Of a stretch of DNA of 64,000 nucleotides, positions 10,101-19,046 are shown in pieces. The position numbers and the translations under genes were made by a program. This stretch comes from Aliiglaciecola lipolytica E3 (GTDB lineage: Bacteria; Pseudomonadota; Gammaproteobacteria; Enterobacterales; Alteromonadaceae). The notes under the pieces are model-generated. The model was not told where the DNA came from, made no database searches, and saw only the letters and a program-made list of their open reading frames with translations. Each line of letters starts with the position of its first letter. The first letter of the stretch is position 1. The stretch spans positions 62,001 to 126,000 of the forward strand of contig NZ_BAEN01000035.1 in the NCBI RefSeq assembly GCF_000314975.1, written 5' to 3'.

Positions 10101-10508
10101 TTGCGCGGCAAAGACATCATGGAATTATGGCTTAAGTGGCTATGTTTTTGCGCTATTTCTGAGCGCAATAATGGGGTCGCGCGCTACTTAACGCTTGATA
10201 AGCCTTTTGAGTTAATGGTTGTTCCCCAAGCTCAAGCAATTCAATATTTAGAAATGCTAATAACTATTTTTAAGAATGGTGAAAACCAACCTCCTCTGTT
10301 TTTTGCAAATACGGCTAAAAAATGGGTGGAAACACAAGATATCGACAAGACCTTGGCTGAGTTTAACGGCACCGATTTTAATTCTGGAGAGGGGCAGGAA
10401 ACCAATATTCAACGTATATGCCCAGATTTGTCCGCCCAATTTACTGAATTCGCGTTAATTAGCGATACGGTTTTTGCACCTATCTTCGAATACAAGGTAG
10501 CGAAATGA
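7164..10508 (+). CDS. recC: RecC subunit of exonuclease V
   Basis: The 1114-residue Chi-recognising subunit of RecBCD. It begins MLHLIQSNKMEVL, matching the RecC N-terminus, and contains VQSPGMAQWLK (about 42-52) and MPMRSIPFKLVCLLGMND (about 654-671), typical of the degenerate helicase domains. The GTG start at 7164 is supported by AAGGA at 7153-7157. The stop codon overlaps the recB start (ATGA), so the order is recC-recB-recD with tight coupling. Confidence 0.95.
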   Translation: MLHLIQSNKMEVLQADLLHRLSQNVSQQSDLASLLTPETIIVQSPGMAQWLKIAIAHNLGVAANIQFPLPSSFIWQQYKSFFNDLPETSAFTKPNMVWKLMHILQRFLDRPEFSEINLYLNGDRGLKYYQLCQKIADVFDQYQVYRPEWINNWETGANSIDDRDITSHPWQPVLWRALVEISKKLNESVYHRANLHAQLIQRIGQGKPKGLQKPLYVFGISTLPQQQLDVFEALAQHRDVFLFWCNPSQHFWADIVDQNTLSRQKLQDKNVDSDRSALFDIGNPLLASWGKPGRDYLEMLLASSAESQDLFIDQQPDSILAWLQHEIYDLTMRNTVPPISANELLSNGDLHPKIEIAERDTSLQFHSCHSKVRELEVLHDHLLEQFTINPDLKPADIVVMMPDVAAYAPFIDGVFGSAEAELFIPYGISDRNAAQESHVLESFISLLNLHQSRINLSELLAFLEIPAIQKRFELSANEYEDIRDWLIEVGFRWGLSGTDKARWTVPEESQNTLIFALQRLLSGYAMKGEMLEVQGDPNQAFIAPFENIEGQRAIALGKLYDFALLMQDILSFCLSDDILQNKVEKSLAYIDRVYIVDENEQVYLNQLRQALESIQVHTQQFNSDVCQDVFVAELQQRLQDKGVGQRFLAGKVNFCTLMPMRSIPFKLVCLLGMNDQDYPRQTVPIGFDLMREAQSRRGDRSRRMDDRYLFLEAILSARQQLYVSYLGNSSRDNSERNPSILVTELLDYCKQVFCVENTLHLPVAETEDKLQNHLLQLHGLQPFSKQYFDESSRIRSFQQIWLNVLNSHMSEPLNSTFFSQPLNAQSEEHSSLIEVDDLLAFYQNPAKFFFRQRWRLSLSVYFNELADEEPFEIDQLMRYQLNEVLLDQFLQHSSDEHTFQQQFYDSCHAQGKLPTGHAGSLSFEHIWQASESLREQLLQSVKNTPASLIEIDLKLVNGNIQGWIKQVYGTDLVLFRAGKLRGKDIMELWLKWLCFCAISERNNGVARYLTLDKPFELMVVPQAQAIQYLEMLITIFKNGENQPPLFFANTAKKWVETQDIDKTLAEFNGTDFNSGEGQETNIQRICPDLSAQFTEFALISDTVFAPIFEYKVAK

Positions 10509-13500
10509 ATCAATTAGATACTTACTCTTACCCGCTCTATGGGGCATCGTTAATCGAAGCAAGTGCAGGGACGGGTAAAACTTATACCATCGTGAATTTG
10601 TATTTAAGGCTGTTGTTAGGTCATCAGTGTTCTGAATTACATTCATCTTTAACAGATAATCGTGCAGGTTTAGGGGTTGACCAAATTTTAGTGGTTACCT
10701 TTACTAATGCTGCAACAGCAGAACTTAAACAACGTATTCAGCGTCGTCTTCACCGCGCATATTTAGATTTTTATCAGCAGCGTAGCGATGACAGTTTTAT
10801 CCAGAAATTAATTGATGATACAGACAATCTTGAACTTGCTGCCGAAACGCTGTTATTAGCCTCTAGGCAAATGGACGAAGCTGCGATTTTTACTATTCAC
10901 GGTTTTAGTCAGCGGATGCTGTCAGAGCATGCATTTGCCAGTGGCAGTGTTTTTGATGAGCAATTAGAATTGGATCAATCCAAATGGGTGCAGCAAGCTG
11001 TCGAAGATTACTGGCGCAGCCACATTGTCCCGCAGCCAAAAGTGATGTTGCATTATATTCGTAGTTTATGGACAAGCCCGGTAGCGTTGCAAAAAACCAT
11101 AGATGGTGTTCTAGAACGAGAGTTCGTTGCTTATAAAACAACCTCTCTTTCGCAGGCTAGCGAACAGCTCGAACAATTCATTAAAAGTACTCAGCAACTA
11201 AAACATTGGTGGCTCACACAAAACGTTTCTTCACGGTTGCAGGAAGCTAAGCTCAAAGGAAACACCAAACTCGGTAAAAGCGATATTTATCGTAAGATGG
11301 ACACGTTTTGTCAAAGTGAATCTGTTATATGTCCATTTGATAATGGTTGGCTAGATTGGTTTCCAGAGAAAGTTGAAAAAGCCAGATCAAAGAATAGCGC
11401 AGAGTTAACCGATTTAAATTTTGAAATTTTTGAGATAGTTGAAGAGCAACGAAGCGTATTCTTAACAACACTCAAAATTGCTGTTCAAAATGAAGCTTTA
11501 CGGCAAGTGAAACAAAATTTAGATGCGTTTAAGACACGTACGAGTAAATTGTCACCTAACGACTTGCTAACTCGTTTAAATGACGGCTTGCTAGGTAAAA
11601 ATGGCGCAACACTATCTAAACTCATTCGTGAACAATTTCCAGCTGCGATGATAGATGAATTTCAGGACACTGATCATTACCAACTGAGTGTTTTTAGCCA
11701 AGTTTATCCTTTGCAACAAAATACCAAAGCTAATTATTCATTGATAATGATTGGTGATCCGAAACAAGCTATTTATGGATTTCGTGGTGCTGATATCTAC
11801 ACTTACATTCAGGCCAAACAACAAGTCAGTAAGGACAAGCAGTTTACCCTAGCGACTAATTGGCGTTCACAAAAGGCTTTAGTCGATGCGGTTAATCATT
11901 TGTTTGATAACAGCGAAAATGGCTTTTTGTTTGAACGAGACATTCCGTTTCATCCGGTGAATGCTGCCTCCCCAAACACATTTTTAGAATTAAACCAACA
12001 GCGGGTGGCCAGTCTAACGTTTTGTCACTTGCAGGCAGATAAGAATGTTATTGCTATAAAAGATGCCAAGGTTAATTTGGCAGGGCATGTTGCCAATATT
12101 ATTGTTGGGTTATTGCAAAACGCTACATTATTAAACGATGATGATGCTAATAGTCGCTCGCAAAAAGTGCTAGCAAAAGATTGCTGTGTACTGGTCAAAG
12201 ATAGAACAGAAGCGAATGTAGTCAAACAAGCGTTAGCAGCTCGCGGTGTCGATAGTGTTTTTCTTGTCCGACATAGCGTTTATGCGACCGAGATCGCACT
12301 GGATTTGTATCGATTGCTTGATGCCTTGGTAAACCCTACAGATGAAAGGCGACTGAAAGCTGCTCTTAGTAGTGAACTTATGTGTTTCACCGCGATGCAA
12401 TTAGATCAGCTATTTAGTAGTGAATCGGAATGGCAAACAACGGTCGATTTGTTTGTAGAGTGGCAAATAAAATGGCAACGTTTTGGCATAATGATGGTGT
12501 TGAATCAAATTATGCAGCATTTCGACCTATTTTCTGGACTGATGCTGCATTTTAGCGACGGATTGCGACGTCTGACAGATCTTCGCCATTTAATTGAAAT
12601 GCTACAACAGCAAAGTTTAATAACGCCCGGTGACAGTCAGTTACTGTATTGGTTTGGACAGCAAATACAACAACCGGATCATAATAATGAAGCACACCAA
12701 TTGCGCTTAGAAACGGATGGTAATTTGGTTCAAATTATAACTATCCATGCGTCGAAAGGTCTTGAGTTCCCATATGTTTTCATCCCATTTGGTTGTGCCT
12801 ACAGATTAGCGTCAGAAGCCATTTTTCATAATGAGGATATGGAATTAATCCTCGATTTTGAGAATAACTCAAAGAATCTGGAACAAGCAGATTATGAACG
12901 GCTAGCCGAAGATACACGTTTATTGTATGTAGCACTTACGCGTGCCGTATATAATTGTTTTGTGGGTGTGTGGAATCCGGCCTTGGGAAGGAGCCAGTCG
13001 CAATCTGGATTATATCAAACTGCCCTGGGAAAACTATTATCAAGGGCAGACTTTGAACCTTGTGATCGATTGATTAGTGAGCAGATCCAACAGTTGCAAT
13101 TGCAAGCTGATATCGATTATCAAACGTTGTTACCCGAACCAGAAATTTTGCATTATCACACGCCCGAAACGAGTGAATCAGCTACTTTTTCGATTAAACC
13201 ATTTAATACACAAATTGATGGTACTTGGCGAATTACCAGTTATTCAGCCATCGCTCGCAACCAGTTTTTGGTGGAGCATGAACAACCTGGTACGGATGAA
13301 CAGGAAACGCCAAATCATTTGGATGCGTTGTCTTCAGATCAAACTGTGAGTCTGGTGGGTGAGTCCCAGCCAGATAACCTGAGCCGATTTGAATTTACCC
13401 GTGGTGCACAAGCAGGTTCATTTTTACATGGTGTGTTAGAAAATATTGACTTTCAAAAACCTGACCAACTATCTCAAGTCATTGCCCAACAAAGTGCTTG

Positions 13501-14158
13501 GTTTGGCATTGATGAAAAATGGCACAATACCGTCGCAGTTTGGTTGCAAGACGTGCTCGCAGCAAGCATTGAGATACCACACGTACAAACCGCAAATAAT
13601 CGATTTAGCTTGGCGTCATTAACTGCGCAACAGGTTTGCCCCGAAATGGAGTTCCACTTACCGTTACAAACCGTACAGGCAAAGCCATTTAATCAATTAA
13701 TAAACGGTGTGTTCAAAACCAGTAAACGGCAATATCAGTTTTCTCAATTGCATGGATTATTAAAAGGCTTTATTGATTTAACCTTCTGTTTAGATGGGCG
13801 ATTCTATGTGGCGGATTATAAATCCAACTATTTAGGTCCGGATTTTTCAGATTATAGTCAAGACAAAATGCAGTTAGCTATGATAGAGCATGACTATCAT
13901 CTTCAGTCATTGCTTTATATTTTAGCCCTGCATCGCTTTTTAAAAAGCAAGCTAGAAGATTATGATTATGATCAACATGTGGGCGGTGCTTATTATTGGT
14001 TTTTACGTGGTATGTCTGCTCATCAAGAAGGCAATGGCATTTACTTCTTTAAACCTGATAGAGAGGTGATTGAATCACTGGATGCTTTGTTTATGGGAGA
14101 AAATATAACGTCAAAAGAGGTAAAAAGTACGGGTCAGGAGCAGATGGATTTATGGTAA
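10505..14158 (+). CDS. recB: RecB helicase-nuclease subunit
   Basis: The 1217-residue 3'-5' helicase and nuclease of RecBCD. Visible are Walker A ASAGTGKTY (GTGKT at 22-26), FTNAATAELKQRI, the DEFQD Walker B box (384-388), GDPKQAIYGFRGAD, the late helicase motif VQIITIHASKGLEFPYVF, and the nuclease active site VADYKSNYLG with D1104 and K1106. All helicase and nuclease motifs look intact. It starts inside the recC stop codon and overlaps the recD start by seven bases. Confidence 0.96.
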   Translation: MNQLDTYSYPLYGASLIEASAGTGKTYTIVNLYLRLLLGHQCSELHSSLTDNRAGLGVDQILVVTFTNAATAELKQRIQRRLHRAYLDFYQQRSDDSFIQKLIDDTDNLELAAETLLLASRQMDEAAIFTIHGFSQRMLSEHAFASGSVFDEQLELDQSKWVQQAVEDYWRSHIVPQPKVMLHYIRSLWTSPVALQKTIDGVLEREFVAYKTTSLSQASEQLEQFIKSTQQLKHWWLTQNVSSRLQEAKLKGNTKLGKSDIYRKMDTFCQSESVICPFDNGWLDWFPEKVEKARSKNSAELTDLNFEIFEIVEEQRSVFLTTLKIAVQNEALRQVKQNLDAFKTRTSKLSPNDLLTRLNDGLLGKNGATLSKLIREQFPAAMIDEFQDTDHYQLSVFSQVYPLQQNTKANYSLIMIGDPKQAIYGFRGADIYTYIQAKQQVSKDKQFTLATNWRSQKALVDAVNHLFDNSENGFLFERDIPFHPVNAASPNTFLELNQQRVASLTFCHLQADKNVIAIKDAKVNLAGHVANIIVGLLQNATLLNDDDANSRSQKVLAKDCCVLVKDRTEANVVKQALAARGVDSVFLVRHSVYATEIALDLYRLLDALVNPTDERRLKAALSSELMCFTAMQLDQLFSSESEWQTTVDLFVEWQIKWQRFGIMMVLNQIMQHFDLFSGLMLHFSDGLRRLTDLRHLIEMLQQQSLITPGDSQLLYWFGQQIQQPDHNNEAHQLRLETDGNLVQIITIHASKGLEFPYVFIPFGCAYRLASEAIFHNEDMELILDFENNSKNLEQADYERLAEDTRLLYVALTRAVYNCFVGVWNPALGRSQSQSGLYQTALGKLLSRADFEPCDRLISEQIQQLQLQADIDYQTLLPEPEILHYHTPETSESATFSIKPFNTQIDGTWRITSYSAIARNQFLVEHEQPGTDEQETPNHLDALSSDQTVSLVGESQPDNLSRFEFTRGAQAGSFLHGVLENIDFQKPDQLSQVIAQQSAWFGIDEKWHNTVAVWLQDVLAASIEIPHVQTANNRFSLASLTAQQVCPEMEFHLPLQTVQAKPFNQLINGVFKTSKRQYQFSQLHGLLKGFIDLTFCLDGRFYVADYKSNYLGPDFSDYSQDKMQLAMIEHDYHLQSLLYILALHRFLKSKLEDYDYDQHVGGAYYWFLRGMSAHQEGNGIYFFKPDREVIESLDALFMGENITSKEVKSTGQEQMDLW

Positions 14159-14469
14159 CCGGACTACTTGATAAACACTTTTTAGAATCCTGTGAACAAC
14201 AAATGATCAGGTTAGGTTTTACTGCTTTGGATCGTGCTTTTGCCAGCTTTATTTATCAGCAAGAAAATCAACACAAAGATAAACTAGCATTACTTGCTGG
14301 CATTATCAGCCAACGATTAGGTCAACAACATAGCTGTTTAAATTTGTCTGAATTAGATTCTTTGCAACTTCGCTTGCTTGGTTTTTCTAACATACAAGAT
14401 GTAATCAATACAATTCATGCTAGCCATAGTATTGCGCTTGCCGACGCGGACAAAAAAATAAACCGATAA
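14152..14469 (+). CDS. recD: RecD N-terminal fragment (frame broken at A7 run)
   Basis: 105-residue open frame holding the RecD N-terminal domain (FTALDRAFASFIYQQ; NLSELDSLQL). It overlaps the end of recB by seven bases and has AGGAG at 14136-14140. The frame ends at TAA 14467 soon after a run of seven A (14452-14458). Reading one extra A gives ..ADADKKNKPIIFDQNALYL.. and joins it directly to the helicase part in the next frame, for a total of about 626 residues, a normal RecD length. So this is one gene interrupted by a one-base difference. The cause may be a real mutation, polymerase slippage, or a homopolymer error in the assembly. Confidence 0.85.
   Translation: MVTGLLDKHFLESCEQQMIRLGFTALDRAFASFIYQQENQHKDKLALLAGIISQRLGQQHSCLNLSELDSLQLRLLGFSNIQDVINTIHASHSIALADADKKINR
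14452..14458 (+). other. recD: A7 run at the recD frame break
   Basis: Seven consecutive A bases in the context GAC AAA AAA ATA. Beyond this run the RecD-like reading continues only in the -1 frame (CCG ATA ATA TTT GAT CAA, PIIFDQ). Adding one A restores the frame. A-runs of this length can cause transcriptional or replication slippage and are also a frequent sequencing error. Confidence 0.8.
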
Positions 14470-14486
14470 TATTTGATCAAAATGCG

Positions 14487-16031
14487 TTGTATTTACAACG
14501 CTATTTCCTTTATGAAATTGGCTTGACTGCGATCATTAAACAGAAATTAAGCCTTGAGTCTGTTATCGATACGGATGTGATCAAACCGATTATAGCTGAA
14601 CTGTTTGATTCATCTACGCGGCAAAAAGACGATCAAATTGACTGGCAAAAGGTTGCGGTAGGCATTGCAGCGACACGTAGTTTTAGTTTAATTACCGGTG
14701 GTCCAGGGACAGGTAAAACGACCACAGTGGCGAAACTACTTGCTTTGCTATTTGCAATTCAACTCACTCGAAACAAAACCCTCAAAGTACAATTAGTTGC
14801 GCCAACAGGTAAAGCTGCAGCCAGATTAACAGAGTCGATTATTGCAGCGAAAAACACACTTCCCGAACAATATAATGCGGGCTTAAACTTGCAAACGAGT
14901 ACTATCCACCGACTGTTAGGTAGTCAACCAGGACGAGCAGAGTTTAAGTATAATGCGAATAATTTACTGCATTTAGATGCGTTGATTGTCGATGAGGCTT
15001 CTATGGTGGATTTGCCTCTTATGTATAAATTGATGAGTGCAATTCCGCTACATACAAAAGTAATCTTGCTGGGTGATCACAATCAACTTTCTTCGGTTGA
15101 AACGGGCAGTGTTTTATCAGATATTTGCCATGCTGCATTGATGGGAAAACTAAATCCCGAATATTCGCCTCAGACCGCACGCTTAATTGAAGATATTTGT
15201 GACCAAGATGTGCCCAGCAGAAACCAATTAAAGCCGATTCCAGAGATTACAGATTGTCTGGTCAAGCTGCAAAAAAGTCACCGCTTTTCTTCCCAAAGTG
15301 GCATTGGCTTATTGGCCAAACAGGTGATAACAGGTGAAGCCGATTCGGTTCAGTCAATCTTGGCCGACGTCAACCAAGAATCTTTGATTTGGCATCAAAA
15401 TGGCAGCCCCCAAGTGTTTGCTCAACAATATGCAAGTCAGCTAAATCGTTATTTTTCAGCAGTTAGTCAAAGTAATCTAGAAGACAGTTTTAACTATTTG
15501 TTTGAACAACAAATATTGTGTGCTTATAAAACAGGTGAGTGGGGCGTTGAGAATATTAATTACTTAATTACGCGGGAACTGGATCGCCAAGGATATATTT
15601 CAATAGAAGAGAAAGACTTCATTGGACGGCCGATCATGTTAAGTAAAAACGATAATAACTTGGGGTTGTTTAACGGTGATGTAGGAATTGTAATGCCCGA
15701 TCCAAGCAACAAACAATTGAAAAAAGCCTGGTTTAAAACAGCGGAAGGTGGATATAAAGGGGTGTTATTGAGTCGTTTACCAGAGCACTCGCCAGTATTT
15801 GCAATGACAATACATAAAAGTCAGGGCTCTGAATTTAATCAAGTCTATCTTTGCTTGCCTGATGCGAGTTTTTACCCATTGGCAAAAGGATTGAGTCGCG
15901 AGCTTTTTTATACTGGACTGACTCGCGCACGTGAAAAATTTGTGCTTTACAGTTCTGCGGATAGCTTACAGTCTTGTATCAAAAATGTTTGTTCGCGCAG
16001 CAGTGGATTAGCACAGAGGTTATCCTTGTAA
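14487..16031 (+). CDS. recD: RecD helicase fragment
   Basis: Carries the whole 5'-3' SF1 helicase core of RecD: Walker A TGGPGTGKTTTVAKL, the APTGKAAARL motif, DEASMVDLPL (Walker B), LGDHNQLSSVETGSVL, and the C-terminal FAMTIHKSQGSEFNQVYL. The first usable start in this frame is TTG at 14487, with no Shine-Dalgarno sequence. The homologous reading extends upstream to the A7 run at 14452-14458, so the natural start is the ATG at 14152. If no slippage occurs, RecBC would act without RecD, which in E. coli leaves recombination active but removes Chi-regulated nuclease activity. Confidence 0.85.
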   Translation: MYLQRYFLYEIGLTAIIKQKLSLESVIDTDVIKPIIAELFDSSTRQKDDQIDWQKVAVGIAATRSFSLITGGPGTGKTTTVAKLLALLFAIQLTRNKTLKVQLVAPTGKAAARLTESIIAAKNTLPEQYNAGLNLQTSTIHRLLGSQPGRAEFKYNANNLLHLDALIVDEASMVDLPLMYKLMSAIPLHTKVILLGDHNQLSSVETGSVLSDICHAALMGKLNPEYSPQTARLIEDICDQDVPSRNQLKPIPEITDCLVKLQKSHRFSSQSGIGLLAKQVITGEADSVQSILADVNQESLIWHQNGSPQVFAQQYASQLNRYFSAVSQSNLEDSFNYLFEQQILCAYKTGEWGVENINYLITRELDRQGYISIEEKDFIGRPIMLSKNDNNLGLFNGDVGIVMPDPSNKQLKKAWFKTAEGGYKGVLLSRLPEHSPVFAMTIHKSQGSEFNQVYLCLPDASFYPLAKGLSRELFYTGLTRAREKFVLYSSADSLQSCIKNVCSRSSGLAQRLSL

Positions 16032-16048
16032 CAACATGAACGATTCCT

Positions 16049-18214
16049 TTACACATCTTTAGGTGGCACCATCCATTCGGGGCCAGCATTGTTTAATTGA
16101 GCTTCAATTTCTAATCGATATTTGTCTCTTAGTGCCTGCATTTTTCTCAGTCGAGTTTTAAAATCAGCAGATTGTCTAATTTCATCATAAATCGGATCGA
16201 TGAAGGTAGAAATGTAACCCAGTGCAATCATGCGATCTATCCACCTATAGCTTTGTTGGTAATCCCCTTTGAGTATTGCAAATAATGCTCGCTGGTTCAG
16301 TTCATTGATATTGTCCACTTCCTGCGGAGATTTTATTGGAAAGTATTCATTCAACATGCGAAAAAGTTGCTCATTGTTCTCGCCAAGTGTCTTTCGTGTA
16401 TGTGCTAAAGCAATAAAGAAGTCTGCGCTGACAGTATTTTCAATGGGCCTGTCTAATAACTTGTACGCCTTAATATAGGCGTCCACAATTTGTTTGGTCT
16501 TAGTAAACTGACGTAAATAGTACAAAAACCAAGCTACGTCGGTCATTTCTGTAACCTTAGGCAACTCGCTAGTAGCTAATGCTAAGTTATTGGTATAGAT
16601 GCCAAACCAAACCTGACTCGCCGGTGTATCATGATAATAAATAGCGTGCTGGTACAATCCGGTTAAGTTGTAGACTTTTGCAAGCCCTTTTTGAATGGTG
16701 GTACTTTGCGGGTTTAAAAAATAGGCATTTTGCAACATTACATGGGCGTCGGTATATTTCCCTGTTTTAATCGCCAAATCTGCCAATACGCTATATCCAA
16801 ATGGCAGAGTAGGGTGCAGGCGTACCAGGTCATTGCCAATGCTTTTAGCACTGGCTTTGTCATCTATTGACACATAAATACGCGCAAGATTACTTAAAAT
16901 ATTAATCGATAAGGGATCGAGTGTTCGGGCCTTTTTGTATTGTTCTATTGCGTCGTTTAACTTTCCTTGCTCCCACAAAATTCCGCCTAATAGAAAATAG
17001 GCATTTGCATAATTTTGATTCGCTTCTATCGCTTGGTTTGCATATTGTTGAGCTTGTTTTATAGATGTTGCTGTATTTTTATCTTTCTCTAGGTAAGCGG
17101 CACTAGCAAGTACTTCTGCCGAATTAGGTGCGAGCTCTAGTGCTCTTGCGACCAAAGGCGAGGCTTTGTCTTGTGACTCTTGTTTATTCATGCCTGCATA
17201 GGCTTCCATGAGCAGGTAGGTTTCCGATAATCCAGAATAGGCATGGGCGAATTGGGGATCTAAATCAATGACTTTGGTAAATCCTGCAACTGCTAAACGT
17301 AAACTTTCGGGGGAACGTAATTTTTGATTTTCTCTCGCTTGTAGATATAGTTCGTAAGCTTGCAGTGATAATGTCTTGTCCGAATCAGCTAATGGAACAA
17401 CAGTTAATTTCCCTTTTAGCTTTTGAATAATTTCACTGGCTATCTCGTCTTGAACCGCAAACAAATTTTGTGCGGATAACGGGCGATCATAGGTTTCTGA
17501 CCATATGTGTTCGTCAGTTTTTGCATTAATTAACTGGGCAGTAATGCGAATAGTATTTCCTGATTTACGCACACTGCCTTCTAAAATGTGTGCAACTTTG
17601 AGCACTTGTGCAATTTCCTTGACGGTTGAATCTTTACCAAAGAATGCGAATGAAGAAGTACGAGATACTACCCTTAAGCCTTTGATACGACTTAATAAGT
17701 TAAGTAATTCCTCAGAAATGCCATGACCAAAATAACCTTGGTCGTTGCTGGCAGAAAAGTCATTGAATGGCAGAACAGCAATGGATTGAGTGGCTGAACT
17801 AAGTACTTCTTCAACTTTTGAATCGCTAACTTGTTTGTTTACCTCAAGATTAGTCTCACTTTTTGAACTATTGCTTAAATGGAACCACATAGCAGAAATC
17901 AGTGCGGCACTAATGAGTCCTGTCAGGGTGAAAATTATGATGGTATTTTTGGAGTGTTCAGCGTTACTTAAAACTGGATTTTTTGCGGTTCGCTTGAATC
18001 CTTTTGCTGTAAATTGAAACAGCCAAGACAATAATACAGCAATGGGAAAACCGATTACTACAAGCACGGTTGAAAGCGTGTCAAACCAAGCTGGTAAGTA
18101 CAATGCACTTTCTAGTACTACGGCTAATTGCATCAACAACCAACCCACTACGGCGTAACCACCGATCACATTGAAAACATTCCGCCTTCTTAGCTCTGCA
18201 ATAAAGCTATTCAT
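16049..18214 (-). CDS. Membrane-anchored TolB-like/TPR protein
   Basis: 721 residues. The N-terminus has FIAELRRRNVFNVIGGYAVVGWLL and three membrane helices (about 15-35, 45-66 and 90-110). A domain at about 140-265 starts SIAVLPFNDFSASNDQGYFG and runs through VVSRTSSFAFFG and ILEGSVRKSGNTIRI. This is the TolB/FlgO-like N-terminal fold often found next to adenylate cyclase or CadC-like regulators. Several TPR units follow (about 285-530; for example ANAYFLLGGILWEQGKLNDAIEQYKKA). No cyclase or DNA-binding domain is visible. Many paralogues of this architecture exist in Alteromonadales, and their function is unknown. Convergent with recD. Confidence 0.75.
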   Translation of the reverse strand: MNSFIAELRRRNVFNVIGGYAVVGWLLMQLAVVLESALYLPAWFDTLSTVLVVIGFPIAVLLSWLFQFTAKGFKRTAKNPVLSNAEHSKNTIIIFTLTGLISAALISAMWFHLSNSSKSETNLEVNKQVSDSKVEEVLSSATQSIAVLPFNDFSASNDQGYFGHGISEELLNLLSRIKGLRVVSRTSSFAFFGKDSTVKEIAQVLKVAHILEGSVRKSGNTIRITAQLINAKTDEHIWSETYDRPLSAQNLFAVQDEIASEIIQKLKGKLTVVPLADSDKTLSLQAYELYLQARENQKLRSPESLRLAVAGFTKVIDLDPQFAHAYSGLSETYLLMEAYAGMNKQESQDKASPLVARALELAPNSAEVLASAAYLEKDKNTATSIKQAQQYANQAIEANQNYANAYFLLGGILWEQGKLNDAIEQYKKARTLDPLSINILSNLARIYVSIDDKASAKSIGNDLVRLHPTLPFGYSVLADLAIKTGKYTDAHVMLQNAYFLNPQSTTIQKGLAKVYNLTGLYQHAIYYHDTPASQVWFGIYTNNLALATSELPKVTEMTDVAWFLYYLRQFTKTKQIVDAYIKAYKLLDRPIENTVSADFFIALAHTRKTLGENNEQLFRMLNEYFPIKSPQEVDNINELNQRALFAILKGDYQQSYRWIDRMIALGYISTFIDPIYDEIRQSADFKTRLRKMQALRDKYRLEIEAQLNNAGPEWMVPPKDV

Positions 18215-18391
18215 TAAATATCCTAATCAAGATAGTTCCCAAGCGTTAACCGATAATTACTAATATCACCAACTAGCTGTTTAAAAATTATGCAACTATA
18301 GTGGTTAAGTGTAAAGTAATGATGTTCATGGAAATTTTTCGAAGTATTGCAAAAATATTCAAACCAGCATTTCAATCGAAATAAAAGGAAA

Positions 18392-18922
18392 ATGGCAATG
18401 GCATTTGATACAGACTTAAATCATCTACATCCTGTTGTACGCGATAAAGTGAAAAACGTGATAGCAAGTCTTGAGCGACATAATATTCCACTTAAACTGC
18501 TAGAAGGTTATCGTTCACCTGTTCGTCAAGAAGAGCTGCATAACCAAGGTGCAACTGAGCCGCCTTGGAAGTCTCCGCTTCAGTATGGTCTCGGTTGTGT
18601 GTTCGCAATAGACGAAGAGGCATCGCAAGATCAGCGCGCAGACGCCAGCGAATGGTGGAATCAACTTTCTCAGTTTGCAGAAGCGGCAGAGTTAGAAGTG
18701 AGTAACGTTGAAAAATCACAATTAATTAGCCCTAGAATTGACGTTAAAAAATTGTTTAAAGGACATTATCCTGAAGGGGGGGATGAAAGTTGGGCAAAAA
18801 ATTTAGAGGTGCATATCACTTATTGGAATAAATATCCTAAACCTCCTGTACCAAATTTATCATCTAGCCAAGATAGGCCATTTTCGCCTCAAAGTGAACG
18901 AGATGAAAAGTCTACCCAATAG
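18392..18922 (+). CDS. M15/VanY-like peptidase with altered active site
   Basis: 176 residues from the ATG at 18392, chosen over an upstream TTG because AAAAGGA precedes it by a few bases. The family core is visible: LEGYRSPVRQEELHNQGAT (D-Ala-D-Ala carboxypeptidase or endolysin peptidase fold), then SPLQYGLGCVFAID and LEVHITYW near the end. In active M15 enzymes the middle motif is SxHxxGxAxD; here the zinc-binding histidine is Leu63, while the aspartate and the terminal histidine remain. It has no signal peptide. It may be a non-catalytic or cytoplasmic relative. Confidence 0.65.
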   Translation: MAMAFDTDLNHLHPVVRDKVKNVIASLERHNIPLKLLEGYRSPVRQEELHNQGATEPPWKSPLQYGLGCVFAIDEEASQDQRADASEWWNQLSQFAEAAELEVSNVEKSQLISPRIDVKKLFKGHYPEGGDESWAKNLEVHITYWNKYPKPPVPNLSSSQDRPFSPQSERDEKSTQ

Positions 18923-18971
18923 CGAGGTAATATAAGACTGTTCCAGTTAATCACTATGAGGCACTCTTTGC

Positions 18972-18995
18972 ACCTGCTTGGTTAACCAAGCAGGT
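18972..18995. terminator. 24-base perfect palindrome between convergent genes
   Basis: ACCTGCTTGG, TTAA and CCAAGCAGGT form a perfect 10-bp stem with a four-base loop, 49 bases after the M15-like gene and 51 bases after the end of the large minus-strand gene. There is no clean T-tract; TTTTGTTT starts about 15 bases downstream on the plus strand. It is best read as a bidirectional transcription stop, although a protein-binding palindrome is possible. Confidence 0.5.
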
Positions 18996-19046
18996 ATCTA
19001 CAATCATTGGTTTTGTTTAAAAACTTGTTTCTAAGTTGGCGTGTGT

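Noticed and set aside
18347-18391. Extended N-terminus of the M15-like gene from a TTG
   Set aside because: No ribosome site for the TTG; AAAAGGA sits just before the ATG at 18392.
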